DNA of 64,000 nucleotides from an uncultured Lachnospiraceae bacterium (GCA_910576895.1 CAJTJZ010000006.1:24294-88293), one strand, 5' to 3'; positions 25,845-34,784 are shown, counted from the stretch's first letter. The notes: generated from the sequence alone by a model not told the origin. Numbers and translations: made by a program.

Positions 25845-27003
25845 AACAGAAATCTTTCCCACATCAGAACAAAAAGAAATTATTCATAAAACCATTGGTA
25901 CATGTAGATATGTATATAATTTTTATCTTGATCATAACAAGAAAGTTTATGAAAAAGAGAAGAAATTTGTTTCAGGCTATGACTTCTCAAAATGGTTAAA
26001 TAACGACTATCTTCCCTTAAATCCTGAATTTTCATGGATTAAGGAAGTCAGCAGTAAATCAGTAAAACAAAGTATTATGAATGCAGATAAGGCTTTTAAG
26101 AATTTCTTTCAGCATAAAGCAAAATTTCCAAGATGGAAGAAAAAATCGAAATCTGATGTAAAAATGTATTTTGTGAAAAATGGAACAAAACAAATGATTT
26201 TATGTGAACGACATAGAATCAAAATTCCAACGCTTGGTTGGGTAACATTAAAAGAAAAAGGATATCTTCCTACAAATGCAAATATATATAGTATAAAAAG
26301 CGGTTTTGTTTCCATGAAAGCAGGGAGATATTATGTTTCTGTTCTAGTAGAAGAACCTAAGCCAAAACAACCTATTCTTGATGATTTTGGGATAGGTATT
26401 GACTTAGGTATAAAAGATTTTGCAATAGGTTCTCATGGAAAAACTTACAAAAACATGAATAAGACTGCTGCTATTATAAAACTTGAGAAAAGATTAAAAC
26501 GACAACAAAGAAAACTTTCGAGGAAATACGAAAGTTTAAAGAAAAGAAAAAATATTATGAAAGGAGAAGCTACTCGACAAAATATTCAAAAACAAAAGCT
26601 AAAAATACAAAAACTTTATCATAGGCTTAATAATATCAGAATAGATTATATAAACAAAGTAATTTCTGAATTGGTGAAAATCAAGCCAACTTGGATTACA
26701 TTGGAGAATCTAAATATTAAGGGAATGATAAAGAATCGACATCTTTCAAAAGTAATTGCACAACAAAAATTCTTTGAATTTAGAACCAAATTGATTACAA
26801 AGTGTAAAGAATATGGTATTGAAGTAAGACTTGTTGGTAGATTCTATCCATCAAGTAAAACTTGTGATTGTTGTGGTAATATGAAACGTGATTTAAAGTT
26901 ATCTGATAGAACTTATATCTGTCCGAAATGTGGATATACAGCAGATAGAGGTTTTAATGCTAGTTTGAATTTGAGAGATTGTCCAACTTATCAGATTGCA
27001 TAA
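25819..27003 (+). CDS. tnpB: TnpB RNA-guided endonuclease homologue, RuvC-III residue lost
   Basis: 394 residues. The N-terminal helical/WED region (LLKGYKTEIFPTSEQKE) is followed by RuvC-I GIDLGIKDFA (D195), an arginine/lysine-rich helix, RuvC-II ITLENLNIKGM (E296), a zinc ribbon CDCCGN...CPKCGY, and RuvC-III ADRGFNASLN. TnpB and Cas12 proteins have DRDxNA here, and the Asp two before Asn is the third metal ligand; this protein has Gly (codon GGT, 26950-26952). It is probably unable to cut DNA but may still bind RNA and DNA. The ATG at 25819 abuts GGGAG, so TTG 25828 may be the true start. The gene overlaps the 3' end of broken tnpA. Confidence 0.9.
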   Translation: MRKLLKGYKTEIFPTSEQKEIIHKTIGTCRYVYNFYLDHNKKVYEKEKKFVSGYDFSKWLNNDYLPLNPEFSWIKEVSSKSVKQSIMNADKAFKNFFQHKAKFPRWKKKSKSDVKMYFVKNGTKQMILCERHRIKIPTLGWVTLKEKGYLPTNANIYSIKSGFVSMKAGRYYVSVLVEEPKPKQPILDDFGIGIDLGIKDFAIGSHGKTYKNMNKTAAIIKLEKRLKRQQRKLSRKYESLKKRKNIMKGEATRQNIQKQKLKIQKLYHRLNNIRIDYINKVISELVKIKPTWITLENLNIKGMIKNRHLSKVIAQQKFFEFRTKLITKCKEYGIEVRLVGRFYPSSKTCDCCGNMKRDLKLSDRTYICPKCGYTADRGFNASLNLRDCPTYQIA

Positions 27004-27213
27004 AAAGCAAAGATAAGTATGTACCGATGGCTTAGTCGGGAATTTACGCTTGTGGAGTGTACATAAACTTGGCAGCTCCTTTGGAGCTGTCTGCCAAAAG
27101 GCAGATTGCAAACAAAGTTTGCAACCATACTTGTAAATAGCATCTGCTTTAGCAGTGCGAAAGCATACACGAAGAAGCAAGAATTTTCTTGATATGGATA
27201 TTTTTGTCCATAT
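27004..27213 (+). ncRNA. TnpB omega-RNA scaffold / IS607 right end
   Basis: The region after the tnpB stop is non-coding and folds strongly. It has three adjacent perfect hairpins, CAGCTCC-ttt-GGAGCTG (27073-27089), CTGCC-aaaa-GGCAG (27091-27104) and TTGCAAAC-aaa-GTTTGCAA (27106-27124). CTGC/GCAG (27144-27155) and a GNRA-capped TGC-GAAA-GCA (27156-27165) follow. TnpB guide RNAs are made from exactly this interval, the guide being the sequence past the right end. The 3' limit is approximate. Confidence 0.68.
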
Positions 27214-27237
27214 TTTAAGTAGCAGAATAAATAATAT

Positions 27238-28611
27238 ATGAGCTTTTTTCAAGTTGTTTCCGGTAATATCACTAGCACATCAATAAATATGTTATTTACT
27301 TTCTGGATTTCTGCATATATTTTAGAAAGAAATATTAACAAAAAACAAGGAAATTTTATAAAAAATATAATAAGTACTATATTATTTATTATAGGAGTTT
27401 CCATTTTTGGTGCAATTTTTTATAAAGCAGGGATATTTCGATGGCCTTATAATATTGGAAATATTTTATTTACATATCCTATGCTTTTGATAGAAACATT
27501 TCTTTTACAGATGTTATATGAAGAAGATCAAATTTCTTGTTGGCTATCTGCAATCTTTTTTGAAATGATCGATTCTTTTGCTATGAATGTTGGATTTTTG
27601 TTTTCGCCATATATAAGATTTAATCTAAATATTTTAAATGAACGAATACTTTACTGTTTCTTTTTATTTGGAATTATACCTTCATTTAAAATAATTCTTG
27701 TTTTAATTCTTAAAAAAACGAAAATGGGAAAAATATTTCGGCAGTGGTTGGAACAAAAAAATTTTCGATCAAGTATGGTTTTATTTTTAAGTTTATATCC
27801 TATTTTAATGGAAGTACTTGATCTTCTTATTAAATTTACAGATAAAATGAATGATGAACAAAATGGAATGCTTTGTATTATTTATTTTTTGGTTGTAGGT
27901 ATTGTCTTTCATTATATTATACAAGAAGAACAACAGAGAATGCGATTAGAAGAACAACAAATTAGCTTAAAACAGCAGCGTACTTATATTAAAAATTTAG
28001 AGGAACTGCAAATGGAGATGCGTAGATTTCGTCATGACTATAAAAATATGATGTCTGGTATGTATTTGCAAGCAAAAGAAGGAGATATGGAGACATTGCA
28101 GAGTTTTATTCAAGAGATGACAGAGGATTTTGATAGTCAAGTAGGTGGGCAAATACGGAGATTGACACAACTTAGTAATATTCATATATTAGAAGTAAAA
28201 GGTCTATTGCTTAGAAAGTTAGAAGAAATGCAAAAAGAAGAAATTGATTGTGAACTAGAAGTATTATGTCCTTTTTATAAAACAAGGTTAAGAAATACCG
28301 ATCTTTGTAGATGTCTTGGAATTTTAATTGATAATGCAATGGAAGAAGTAAGAGGAAAAGAAAAACCAAAGATACATATTATGATTAGCAGCCAAAAGGG
28401 ATACACTACGTTTCGTATTCAAAATTTATTGTATTCCACAATTGATTTTCATAAAATTTGGATACAGGGATATTCTACCAAAGGAAACAATAGAGGAATT
28501 GGACTTGCAAGTTATAAAAAGATTTTAGAACGCTATGATAATATTATACCATTAACTACAATAAGAGATGGATATTTTATTCAAGAATTAAAAGTACAGG
28601 AGGAAATATAG
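27238..28611 (+). CDS. Sensor histidine kinase, AgrC-like (GHKL)
   Basis: 457 residues. Six or seven N-terminal transmembrane segments (to about residue 225) are followed by a coiled coil and the dimerisation box FRHDYKNMMSGM (phospho-acceptor His), then a HATPase with CRCLGILIDNAMEEV (N box) and GNNRGIGLASYKKIL (G box). This is the HPK10/AgrC type that responds to peptide signals. Its stop abuts the start of the LytTR regulator. No SD is seen before ATG 27238, which lies only about 25 nt after the IS607 remnant. Confidence 0.9.
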   Translation: MSFFQVVSGNITSTSINMLFTFWISAYILERNINKKQGNFIKNIISTILFIIGVSIFGAIFYKAGIFRWPYNIGNILFTYPMLLIETFLLQMLYEEDQISCWLSAIFFEMIDSFAMNVGFLFSPYIRFNLNILNERILYCFFLFGIIPSFKIILVLILKKTKMGKIFRQWLEQKNFRSSMVLFLSLYPILMEVLDLLIKFTDKMNDEQNGMLCIIYFLVVGIVFHYIIQEEQQRMRLEEQQISLKQQRTYIKNLEELQMEMRRFRHDYKNMMSGMYLQAKEGDMETLQSFIQEMTEDFDSQVGGQIRRLTQLSNIHILEVKGLLLRKLEEMQKEEIDCELEVLCPFYKTRLRNTDLCRCLGILIDNAMEEVRGKEKPKIHIMISSQKGYTTFRIQNLLYSTIDFHKIWIQGYSTKGNNRGIGLASYKKILERYDNIIPLTTIRDGYFIQELKVQEEI

Positions 28612-29346
28612 ATGCTTCCAATTTATATATGTGAAGATGATGATAGGATTCGTTCTATTCAAAAAAAGTATTTGGAAAATCAAATTTTAATGCAAGGATA
28701 TGATATGGAAATTGTTATATGTTCAAGACATCCAGAAGATATTATTGAGGCATTAGAAATTCCGAAAAAAAGGGGAATTTATTTTTTAGATGTAGAATTA
28801 AAAAATGAATCTATGGATGGATTTACATTAGGACAAGAAATAAGAAAGAGAGATGCAAGGGGATTCCTTATTTATGTAACTGCATTTAAAGATTTGGCAT
28901 TTGAAACATTTCGTTATCATTTAGAAGCATTAGATTATATTGTAAAGGGAAATGAGGCAAAAATGTTGGAGGGGATTAAAAATAGCCTTCATATTATTAT
29001 AGAACGAATGCAGAAAGAAAGCGGAGAACAAAGGGAGTTTTTTACCGTAAAAGTAATGGATATTATGAAACATATTCCTGTGGAGGAGATTATGTTTTTT
29101 GAAACTACAGGACGAACACATAGAATAGAATTACATGCTATCAATGATAGAATTGATTTTATTGGAAGTATGCAGGAGCTGGAAGAACAACTTGGAAATT
29201 GCTTTTTAAGAGTACATAGAGCTTATCTTGTTAATGTAAAACGAATTCAGGAATTGGATTTAAAGCATCGAGAAATTCGGATGGAAAATGGAGAAATATG
29301 TTTGTTTTCAAGAAATATGAAGGGAGAACTTTTAAGTCGAATTTAG
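28612..29346 (+). CDS. LytTR-family response regulator, AgrA-like
   Basis: 244 residues. The receiver domain (YICEDDDRIRSIQKK, phospho-acceptor Asp in FLDVEL, later YVTAFKDLA) is joined to a LytTR DNA-binding domain (HIPVEEIMFFETTGRTHRIELHA...FLRVHRAYLVNVKRIQELD). It starts directly after the kinase stop, with GGAGG at good spacing, so it is its partner. The ABC transporter downstream is the probable target. No agrB- or agrD-like gene is seen. Confidence 0.93.
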   Translation: MLPIYICEDDDRIRSIQKKYLENQILMQGYDMEIVICSRHPEDIIEALEIPKKRGIYFLDVELKNESMDGFTLGQEIRKRDARGFLIYVTAFKDLAFETFRYHLEALDYIVKGNEAKMLEGIKNSLHIIIERMQKESGEQREFFTVKVMDIMKHIPVEEIMFFETTGRTHRIELHAINDRIDFIGSMQELEEQLGNCFLRVHRAYLVNVKRIQELDLKHREIRMENGEICLFSRNMKGELLSRI

Positions 29347-29440
29347 AAAAAAATATTAGATATACCATTGAGGCAAATTTTTACATAGAGTAAATAGAAC
29401 ATGTTATGATAACCCCATCAAGAGATAAGGGGGATTTTTT

Positions 29441-30298
29441 ATGGAAGAAAAAATATTGTTAGAACTAAGTCATATTTCTAAACGTTATCGAACAGAATTA
29501 GCGTTAAAAGACATTACTATGGCATTACATGAAGGAGAAATTCTTGGCTTTTTAGGACCATCTGGTGCTGGTAAAACAACAACAATTAAAATTATTACAG
29601 GGCAGTTGAAACCAACTGGTGGTGAAGCAAAACTTCTTGGAACAGATGCAGAAAATATGGATGCATCTATTTATGAAAAAATAGGTGTTGTTTCAGATAA
29701 TAGCGGTATTTATGAGAAAATGACAGTATGGCAAAATTTGAGTGTATTTGCACAAATTTGGAATGTGAAAAAAGAACGAATAGAAGAAGTATTAAAACAA
29801 GTAGAGTTGTGGGAACATAGAAAAAAACTGGCAGGTAAGTTATCGAAAGGGCAGGCACAGCGTTTAATTCTTGCAAGATCTGTTTTGCATAAACCAAGAG
29901 TTTTGTTTTTAGATGAACCAACAAGTGGTTTAGATCCTTCTACTGCAGTTGCAATTCATAAAATGTTATTAGATTTAAAAAAAGAAGGGATGGCTATATT
30001 TTTAACAACGCATAATATGGAAGAAGCAACAAAACTTTGTGATAAAGTTGCATTGTTGTATCAGGGAACGATTGTAGAATTTGGATCTCCGCAAGAACTT
30101 TGTTTAAAATATAATCGTGATAAAAGATATCAAGTATTATTAAATAACCATAAAGAAGTAATATTAGAACAAAATCCAGAAAATGTAAATAAGATTTCTG
30201 ATTGGATGAAGAAAAACGAGATTCAATGTATCCATTCCTGCGAACCAACATTAGAAACTGTTTTTTTACAAGTAACAGGAAAAACATTAAATGCATAG
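29441..30298 (+). CDS. ABC transporter ATP-binding protein
   Basis: 285 residues. Walker A GPSGAGKTTT, signature LSKGQAQRL (variant of LSGGQ), Walker B VLFLDEPTSGLD, and H-loop TTHNME. The C-terminal extension is typical of drug- or bacteriocin-type exporters with a separate ABC-2 permease. The SD AAGGGGG precedes ATG 29441. About 95 bp upstream separate it from the LytTR regulator, leaving room for a regulated promoter (TATGAT near 29405). It pairs with the permease at 30335. Confidence 0.93.
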   Translation: MEEKILLELSHISKRYRTELALKDITMALHEGEILGFLGPSGAGKTTTIKIITGQLKPTGGEAKLLGTDAENMDASIYEKIGVVSDNSGIYEKMTVWQNLSVFAQIWNVKKERIEEVLKQVELWEHRKKLAGKLSKGQAQRLILARSVLHKPRVLFLDEPTSGLDPSTAVAIHKMLLDLKKEGMAIFLTTHNMEEATKLCDKVALLYQGTIVEFGSPQELCLKYNRDKRYQVLLNNHKEVILEQNPENVNKISDWMKKNEIQCIHSCEPTLETVFLQVTGKTLNA

Positions 30299-30334
30299 AA
30301 GAAATAGTTTGGATAGAGAAAGGAGTGGAACAAT

Positions 30335-31075
30335 ATGAATAATATAAATAAATTTGCAGCGGTAGCAAGAATAAAATGGATTGGTATTAGTCGAAATACA
30401 ATGATTATGTTAGGACCTATTATGACGCTTGGTATTGTATGGGTATGTAAAATTTTATATGGAATTAATACAAAAGGAGAACTTTCTCCGGGATTGGTTT
30501 CTATGTTGCTTACAATAGGAATTTCTACTAATATTTGTTCTGATGGATTTATTATGGTAGGTACGTTGATTGCAGAAGAAAAAGAAAAGCATACATTACA
30601 TACACTTATGACAAGTTCTATTACAGGAATGCAATATTTTATTGGAAGTATTCTTTTTCCATTTTTTATCACAATGATAATGAATCTTGCAATACTATGG
30701 ATTAGTGGGGCTTCTATACCATTAAAGGCTATGCCAATCTTCTTTATTGTAAATGCAATTGTTTCTATTATCAGTTGTGTAATAGGAATGATTGTAGGAA
30801 TTTGTGCAAAAAATCAGATGAACGCAAGTTTAATTGCTTCTCCTATTATGATGATATGTATGATGATACCAATGTTTGGAAACTTATCAGAGAAATTGCA
30901 TGAATTATCTGGTTTTTTGTTTACTGGAGTAATGACAGAAATGACAAGTAGTTTAGCAACAGGATTAGATTATGTATTGAAACCACTTGATATTGCAGTA
31001 TTACTTGGAGAACTTATCATTAGCGTATTATTATTTCTTTTATTCTATAAACGAAATGGATATGAAAAGGATTAA
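30335..31075 (+). CDS. ABC-2-type permease
   Basis: 246 residues with about six transmembrane segments and the ABC-2 permease pattern: an early TM (TMIMLGPIMTLGIVWVC), EEKEKHTLHTLMTSSITGMQYFIGS (coupling region) and several C-terminal TMs. It works with the preceding ATPase, probably in export or protection against a peptide or drug. SD AAAGGAG. A terminator follows. Confidence 0.88.
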   Translation: MNNINKFAAVARIKWIGISRNTMIMLGPIMTLGIVWVCKILYGINTKGELSPGLVSMLLTIGISTNICSDGFIMVGTLIAEEKEKHTLHTLMTSSITGMQYFIGSILFPFFITMIMNLAILWISGASIPLKAMPIFFIVNAIVSIISCVIGMIVGICAKNQMNASLIASPIMMICMMIPMFGNLSEKLHELSGFLFTGVMTEMTSSLATGLDYVLKPLDIAVLLGELIISVLLFLLFYKRNGYEKD

Positions 31076-31091
31076 GAAGAAGAAAGATAAG

Positions 31092-31125
31092 AAGGGGGCT
31101 ATATTTTTGTATAGTCCTTTTTGAA
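31092..31125 (+). terminator. Terminator after ABC permease
   Basis: A GGGGGCTATA / TATAGTCC stem with a T-rich loop is followed by TTTTT, just after the permease stop. Confidence 0.65.
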
Positions 31126-31164
31126 TTATTTTGAGTTATAAGCGAAAGAAGCAACAAATTTTTA

Positions 31165-31211
31165 TTGACAAATAAATAAGGATATGATACATTAAATTGG
31201 TAGTACCAATT
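31165..31211 (+). promoter_or_regulatory. lrgAB promoter with GntR/FadR-type operator
   Basis: TTGACA (31165-31170) and TACATT (31188-31193) are 17 nt apart. Immediately downstream is AATTGGTAGTACCAATT (31195-31211), a perfect palindrome that fits the FadR-subfamily consensus TNGTNNNACNA. It lies at the expected transcription start, so binding would block initiation. The GntR gene at the end of the same operon is the natural ligand. Confidence 0.75.
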
Positions 31212-31228
31212 AGAAAGGAGCAAATGAT

Positions 31229-31603
31229 TTGAATTATATAAAACAATTTGGAATTATCATATTCTTATCATTTATTGGAGAGATATTATATAAACTTTTA
31301 CCATTGCCGATTCCGCCAAGTATCTATGGTATTATTATTTTATTTCTGTGTTTGGAATTAAAAATTATTTCTATATCTGCTATAAAAGAAAGCAGTCGCT
31401 TTTTCATAGAAATTATGCCCATTATGTTTATTCCAGCAGCGGTAGGCTTAATAGATTCTTGGCAAATTATAAAAACGGCATGGATTCCATATACTGTAAT
31501 TACAATAGTATCTACAGTTGTAGTTATGGTTGTATCTGGAAAAATAGTACAGTTTATTATAAAGTTGTCAAAAAAAGAGAAAGGAATAACAAGAAACAAA
31601 TAA
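31229..31603 (+). CDS. lrgA: LrgA/CidA-family holin-like membrane protein
   Basis: 124 residues with four hydrophobic segments and the family signature LPLPIPPSIYGIIILFL near the N-terminus. LrgA with LrgB modulates murein hydrolase activity or carries small metabolites such as pyruvate in Firmicutes. The start is TTG 31229, 8 nt after AAAGGAG; the nearby ATG runs straight into a stop. It is first in an lrgA-lrgB-gntR operon with an operator upstream. Confidence 0.9.
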   Translation: MNYIKQFGIIIFLSFIGEILYKLLPLPIPPSIYGIIILFLCLELKIISISAIKESSRFFIEIMPIMFIPAAVGLIDSWQIIKTAWIPYTVITIVSTVVVMVVSGKIVQFIIKLSKKEKGITRNK

Positions 31604-31604
31604 A

Positions 31605-32297
31605 ATGAATGAATTTTTTCAAACATCGGTATTTTTTGGTGTATTTATCACATTACTTTCTTATGGAATTGGTCTTATATTAAAAAGAAAATTAAAATTT
31701 TCTATTTTTAATCCACTTTTAATTGCAATTATCTTTGTAATTTTATTCTTGATTTTATTTCATATTGATTATACTATATATAACCAAGGGGCAAACTATA
31801 TTTCTTTTTTATTAACACCATCTACAATTTGCCTTGCAGTTCCATTATATGAACAATGGGAATTATTAAAGAAAAATTATAAGGCTGTATTTCTTGGTAT
31901 TACTTCAGGTGTACTAACAAGCCTTTGTAGTATTTTAATATTAGCATATTTATTTCAACTTGATCATGCCTCTTATGTGACATTATTGCCAAAATCAATT
32001 ACAACAGCAATTGGTATTGGGGTTTCAGAAGAACTTGGAGGATATGTATCTATTACAGTAACCATTATTATAATTACAGGTGTAATTGGAAATATGTTTG
32101 CTGAAGCGATATGTAAGATTTTTAAGATTTGCGATCCTATTGCAAAGGGAATTGCTATTGGTACTTCATCACATGCTGTTGGAACAGCAAAAGCGATGGA
32201 GATGGGAGCTATTGAAGGTGCAATGAGTAGTTTATCTATTGTTGTTTCAGGAATATTAACAGTAATAGGTGCAAATATTTTTGCACAATTTATGTAA
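31605..32297 (+). CDS. lrgB: LrgB-family membrane protein
   Basis: 230 residues with about seven transmembrane segments. LrgB motifs include STICLAVPLYEQWELLKKN, LPKSITTAIGIGVSEELGG and GTSSHAVGTAKAMEMG. The gene starts two bases after the lrgA stop, so translation is coupled. With LrgA it forms the holin/antiholin-like or metabolite transport unit. Confidence 0.92.
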   Translation: MNEFFQTSVFFGVFITLLSYGIGLILKRKLKFSIFNPLLIAIIFVILFLILFHIDYTIYNQGANYISFLLTPSTICLAVPLYEQWELLKKNYKAVFLGITSGVLTSLCSILILAYLFQLDHASYVTLLPKSITTAIGIGVSEELGGYVSITVTIIIITGVIGNMFAEAICKIFKICDPIAKGIAIGTSSHAVGTAKAMEMGAIEGAMSSLSIVVSGILTVIGANIFAQFM

Positions 32298-32311
32298 TAG
32301 AAGATAGGATA

Positions 32312-32973
32312 GTGAAAATGGAATCAAAAGAATACCAAAAAACAATAGAATATCTTTGTGATCTTATAAAAGCAGGGGAATTGACCATTGGCTCTAAACT
32401 TCCTACAGAAAGAAAATTGGCTGAAACATTATCAATAGGGCGTAATTCAATTAGAGAAGCACTTCGGATACTGGAAAGTATAGGTATGGTGGAATGTAAG
32501 CAAGGTTCTGGAAATTATATTGCAGGAAATGTATCAAAAACAATTTCAGAAGTTATTGAAATGATGCTTTTATTAAAACAGATTACAAAAGAAGAAATTA
32601 TTGTATTTCGGCGTGATATGGAAAAAGCAATTTGTAATTCCATTATTGAAAGTAAAAATATAGAAAAATGGTATTATAAAATAAAGAATATTCTTATAAC
32701 GGATATAGAATTACAATCCTTGGAAGAACAAATAGAAGCAGATTGGAATTTTCATTATATGCTGATTTTGGCAACCGAAAATCAAGTATGGATTTCTATT
32801 TCTAAGGCAATTATTACTATATATCAAAATATGCAGAATCTGATATAAAACAGAAACTACAGGAATCTCATATAGCAATACTTTCTGCATTATGGGAAGG
32901 TTCTAGGGATGCTGTTGAAAAAGCAATTGATCTTCATTATGATTTAGTGGATAATGAATTGAAAAAAAATTAA
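32312..32973 (+). pseudogene. GntR/FadR-family regulator, frame-shifted near the C-terminus
   Basis: The winged-helix domain is clear (ELTIGSKLPTERKLAETLSIGRNSIREALRILESIGMVECKQGSGNYI) and the FCD effector domain begins normally (EADWNFHYMLILATENQVW). At about 32825 the frame shifts: the zero frame stops at 32848, while the next frame carries on with YAESDIKQKLQESHIAIL and HYDLVDNELKKN to a stop at 32973, exactly the missing FCD helix. The shortened protein may bind DNA but lose ligand response. The SD favours ATG 32318 over GTG 32312. Confidence 0.85.
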
Positions 32974-32992
32974 AATAGAAGATGTATATTTA

Positions 32993-33041
32993 ATAGCTCT
33001 CTTTGACAAAATCCGTTTTATTAAAGAGAGCTATCTTTTTG
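32993..33041 (+). terminator. Terminator after lrgAB-gntR operon
   Basis: ATAGCTCTCTTT (32993-33004) pairs perfectly with AAAGAGAGCTAT (33023-33034) and is followed by CTTTTT. Confidence 0.88.
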
Positions 33042-33059
33042 ATAAATAATTTTGCTTTT

Positions 33060-34577
33060 TTAGTTTAATATGGATAATAAATTCTTAATTTCTTTTTTCT
33101 TAGCTTTTCGAATAAAATCTTGATAACTAAAAAAATAGAATCCATCAATTTCATCCATTTCTCTGCAATACTTAATTTGCTTCTTTAAAATTGTCGTTTT
33201 TCCATTCCATTGTTTCCAATCCCAGACAGAATTTTTCCCAGCACAAGCTTTATATACAGGAATGCCAATATAGAATTTTATATCTTCATTTTCATAATAA
33301 GAAAGCCATTCTTCTGTAACAATATCAAAAGAATATTCATCATTATCAAAGGTCCAATAAATTTGTGGACAAATATAATCTATGTATCCAGAGCTTGATA
33401 GCCATGTTTCAATATCAACAAAATAAGAATCTTTTGATAATAAATTGGAAATATTTCCCGCAGGACTGATTCCAAAAACGACTTCTGAATTTATATCTTT
33501 TATTGCGGAATATACATTTTTTACTAATTGATTAACATTATTTCTTCTCCATTTTACTAAACTAAGGGGATCGTCATTATTTTTTGTATAACTTACATAT
33601 TCTTTATAATCAAAATAATTTTTATCATTTGCTTTTGATATTTTTGCTGATGGCTTTGCTTTATTTCCAAGACTTGGATAAAAATAGTCATCAAAATGAA
33701 TCCCATCTACATCATAATTTTCAACGATTTCTCTTACACCATTTACAATTAATTCCCGAACTTCTTTTTTTGCTGGATTATAATAAAGATTTCCATTAAA
33801 GGCAAGTACATTTCTACTAGAGGAATTAAGCCATTTTCTTGCTTGATTATCTTTTGATAATGCAGAGGCTTTTGTTGTATTTACTGCAATACGATAAGGA
33901 TTAAGCCATGCTTCAAATTTTAAATCACGATTATGGGCTGCTTCTACCATATACTCTAATGGATCAAATCCCGGATCTTTTCCCTGAGTTCCTGAAATAT
34001 AGGCTGACCATGGAAAATATTCTGATGGATACATAGCATCTGCATATGGTCTAACATGAACAACAACGGTATTCATATTCCATGTTACGCAATTATCAAA
34101 GGCTTCATCAATGAAATCTTGAAAATCTTGTTTAGAGAAAGATTTTTTACCAAGTTCTTCCAATCTATTAGAAAATTCAATATAAGAAATCCAAACAGCC
34201 CGCATTTCATTTTTATGTTCATCTTCAATTTCAGTCGCAATTGGAATTTCTTCTTGTTCAACGGATGATGAATCTTCTTGTCCATTAGGTAATTGTTCTG
34301 TGTTGTTTTCAGAACTAACATTATCTTCTACTGGAATTTCCTCAGAATTTTTTTCATCTTCTGATTTTGAAGTAGATAATGTAGAGTCTTCTATTATATC
34401 TGCTGTTATTTCTGGCCCTGCTGCCACAGTTAAAATACAAATAAGAGCAAGTTCAAATACAAGAATGTGGAAAAAGATTGTTTTTTTTCCTTTCCTTGGC
34501 AGATATGAAATGCCTGTTGGTTTGTCCTGTAATGCTTGTGATTTCTTCTTTTTTTGTTTCTGTTGGTTTATTTTCAT
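33060..34577 (-). CDS. GHL10-family glycoside hydrolase-like protein (DUF187), membrane-anchored
   Basis: 505 residues. A positively charged N-terminus and one transmembrane segment (IFFHILVFELALICILTVAA) are followed by an acidic Ser/Glu-rich linker (about 65-125). The TIM-barrel of the YngK/FenI-type GHL10 family follows: EMRAVWISYIEFS, VVHVRPYADAMYPSEYFPWS, LKFEAWLNPYRIA, DGIHFDDYFYP, and DYICPQIYWTF. Such proteins act on cell-surface or peptidoglycan-linked sugars; the substrate is unknown. It is monocistronic. Confidence 0.87.
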   Translation of the reverse strand: MKINQQKQKKKKSQALQDKPTGISYLPRKGKKTIFFHILVFELALICILTVAAGPEITADIIEDSTLSTSKSEDEKNSEEIPVEDNVSSENNTEQLPNGQEDSSSVEQEEIPIATEIEDEHKNEMRAVWISYIEFSNRLEELGKKSFSKQDFQDFIDEAFDNCVTWNMNTVVVHVRPYADAMYPSEYFPWSAYISGTQGKDPGFDPLEYMVEAAHNRDLKFEAWLNPYRIAVNTTKASALSKDNQARKWLNSSSRNVLAFNGNLYYNPAKKEVRELIVNGVREIVENYDVDGIHFDDYFYPSLGNKAKPSAKISKANDKNYFDYKEYVSYTKNNDDPLSLVKWRRNNVNQLVKNVYSAIKDINSEVVFGISPAGNISNLLSKDSYFVDIETWLSSSGYIDYICPQIYWTFDNDEYSFDIVTEEWLSYYENEDIKFYIGIPVYKACAGKNSVWDWKQWNGKTTILKKQIKYCREMDEIDGFYFFSYQDFIRKAKKKEIKNLLSILN

Positions 34578-34784
34578 AAATAATTTATTCCTTTCTTTTA
34601 AAAACGACCTTTAGCTATGTAATATTATAATAGAAAGTTTACAGTTTTTATTTGTTTAATAGATAAGAGAACAAAAGCAACAAATACTATTTTTATTAGT
34701 TATATATTATATATATGTCAAAAGATTTTCAAAAAGTCCATAATAAAGCTCTTTTATTGATATATATATAAATGTAAAGTAAAA

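Larger units (their letters stand above)
25150..27215 (+). mobile_element. Decayed IS607-type element (broken tnpA, full-length tnpB, right-end RNA)
   Basis: Gene order tnpA (serine recombinase) then tnpB, with overlapping ends and a folded non-coding right end, is that of IS607. tnpA carries at least three lesions, so the element cannot move by itself. IS607 has no inverted repeats, so the limits are approximate: the left near the AAAGGAGG at about 25151, the right at or before the ATATGGA...TCCATAT hairpin ending near 27215, just upstream of the histidine kinase. Confidence 0.78.

Noticed and set aside
27073..27124. CRISPR-like repeats
   Set aside because: The three hairpins have different sequences and no spacers; they fit a structured RNA.
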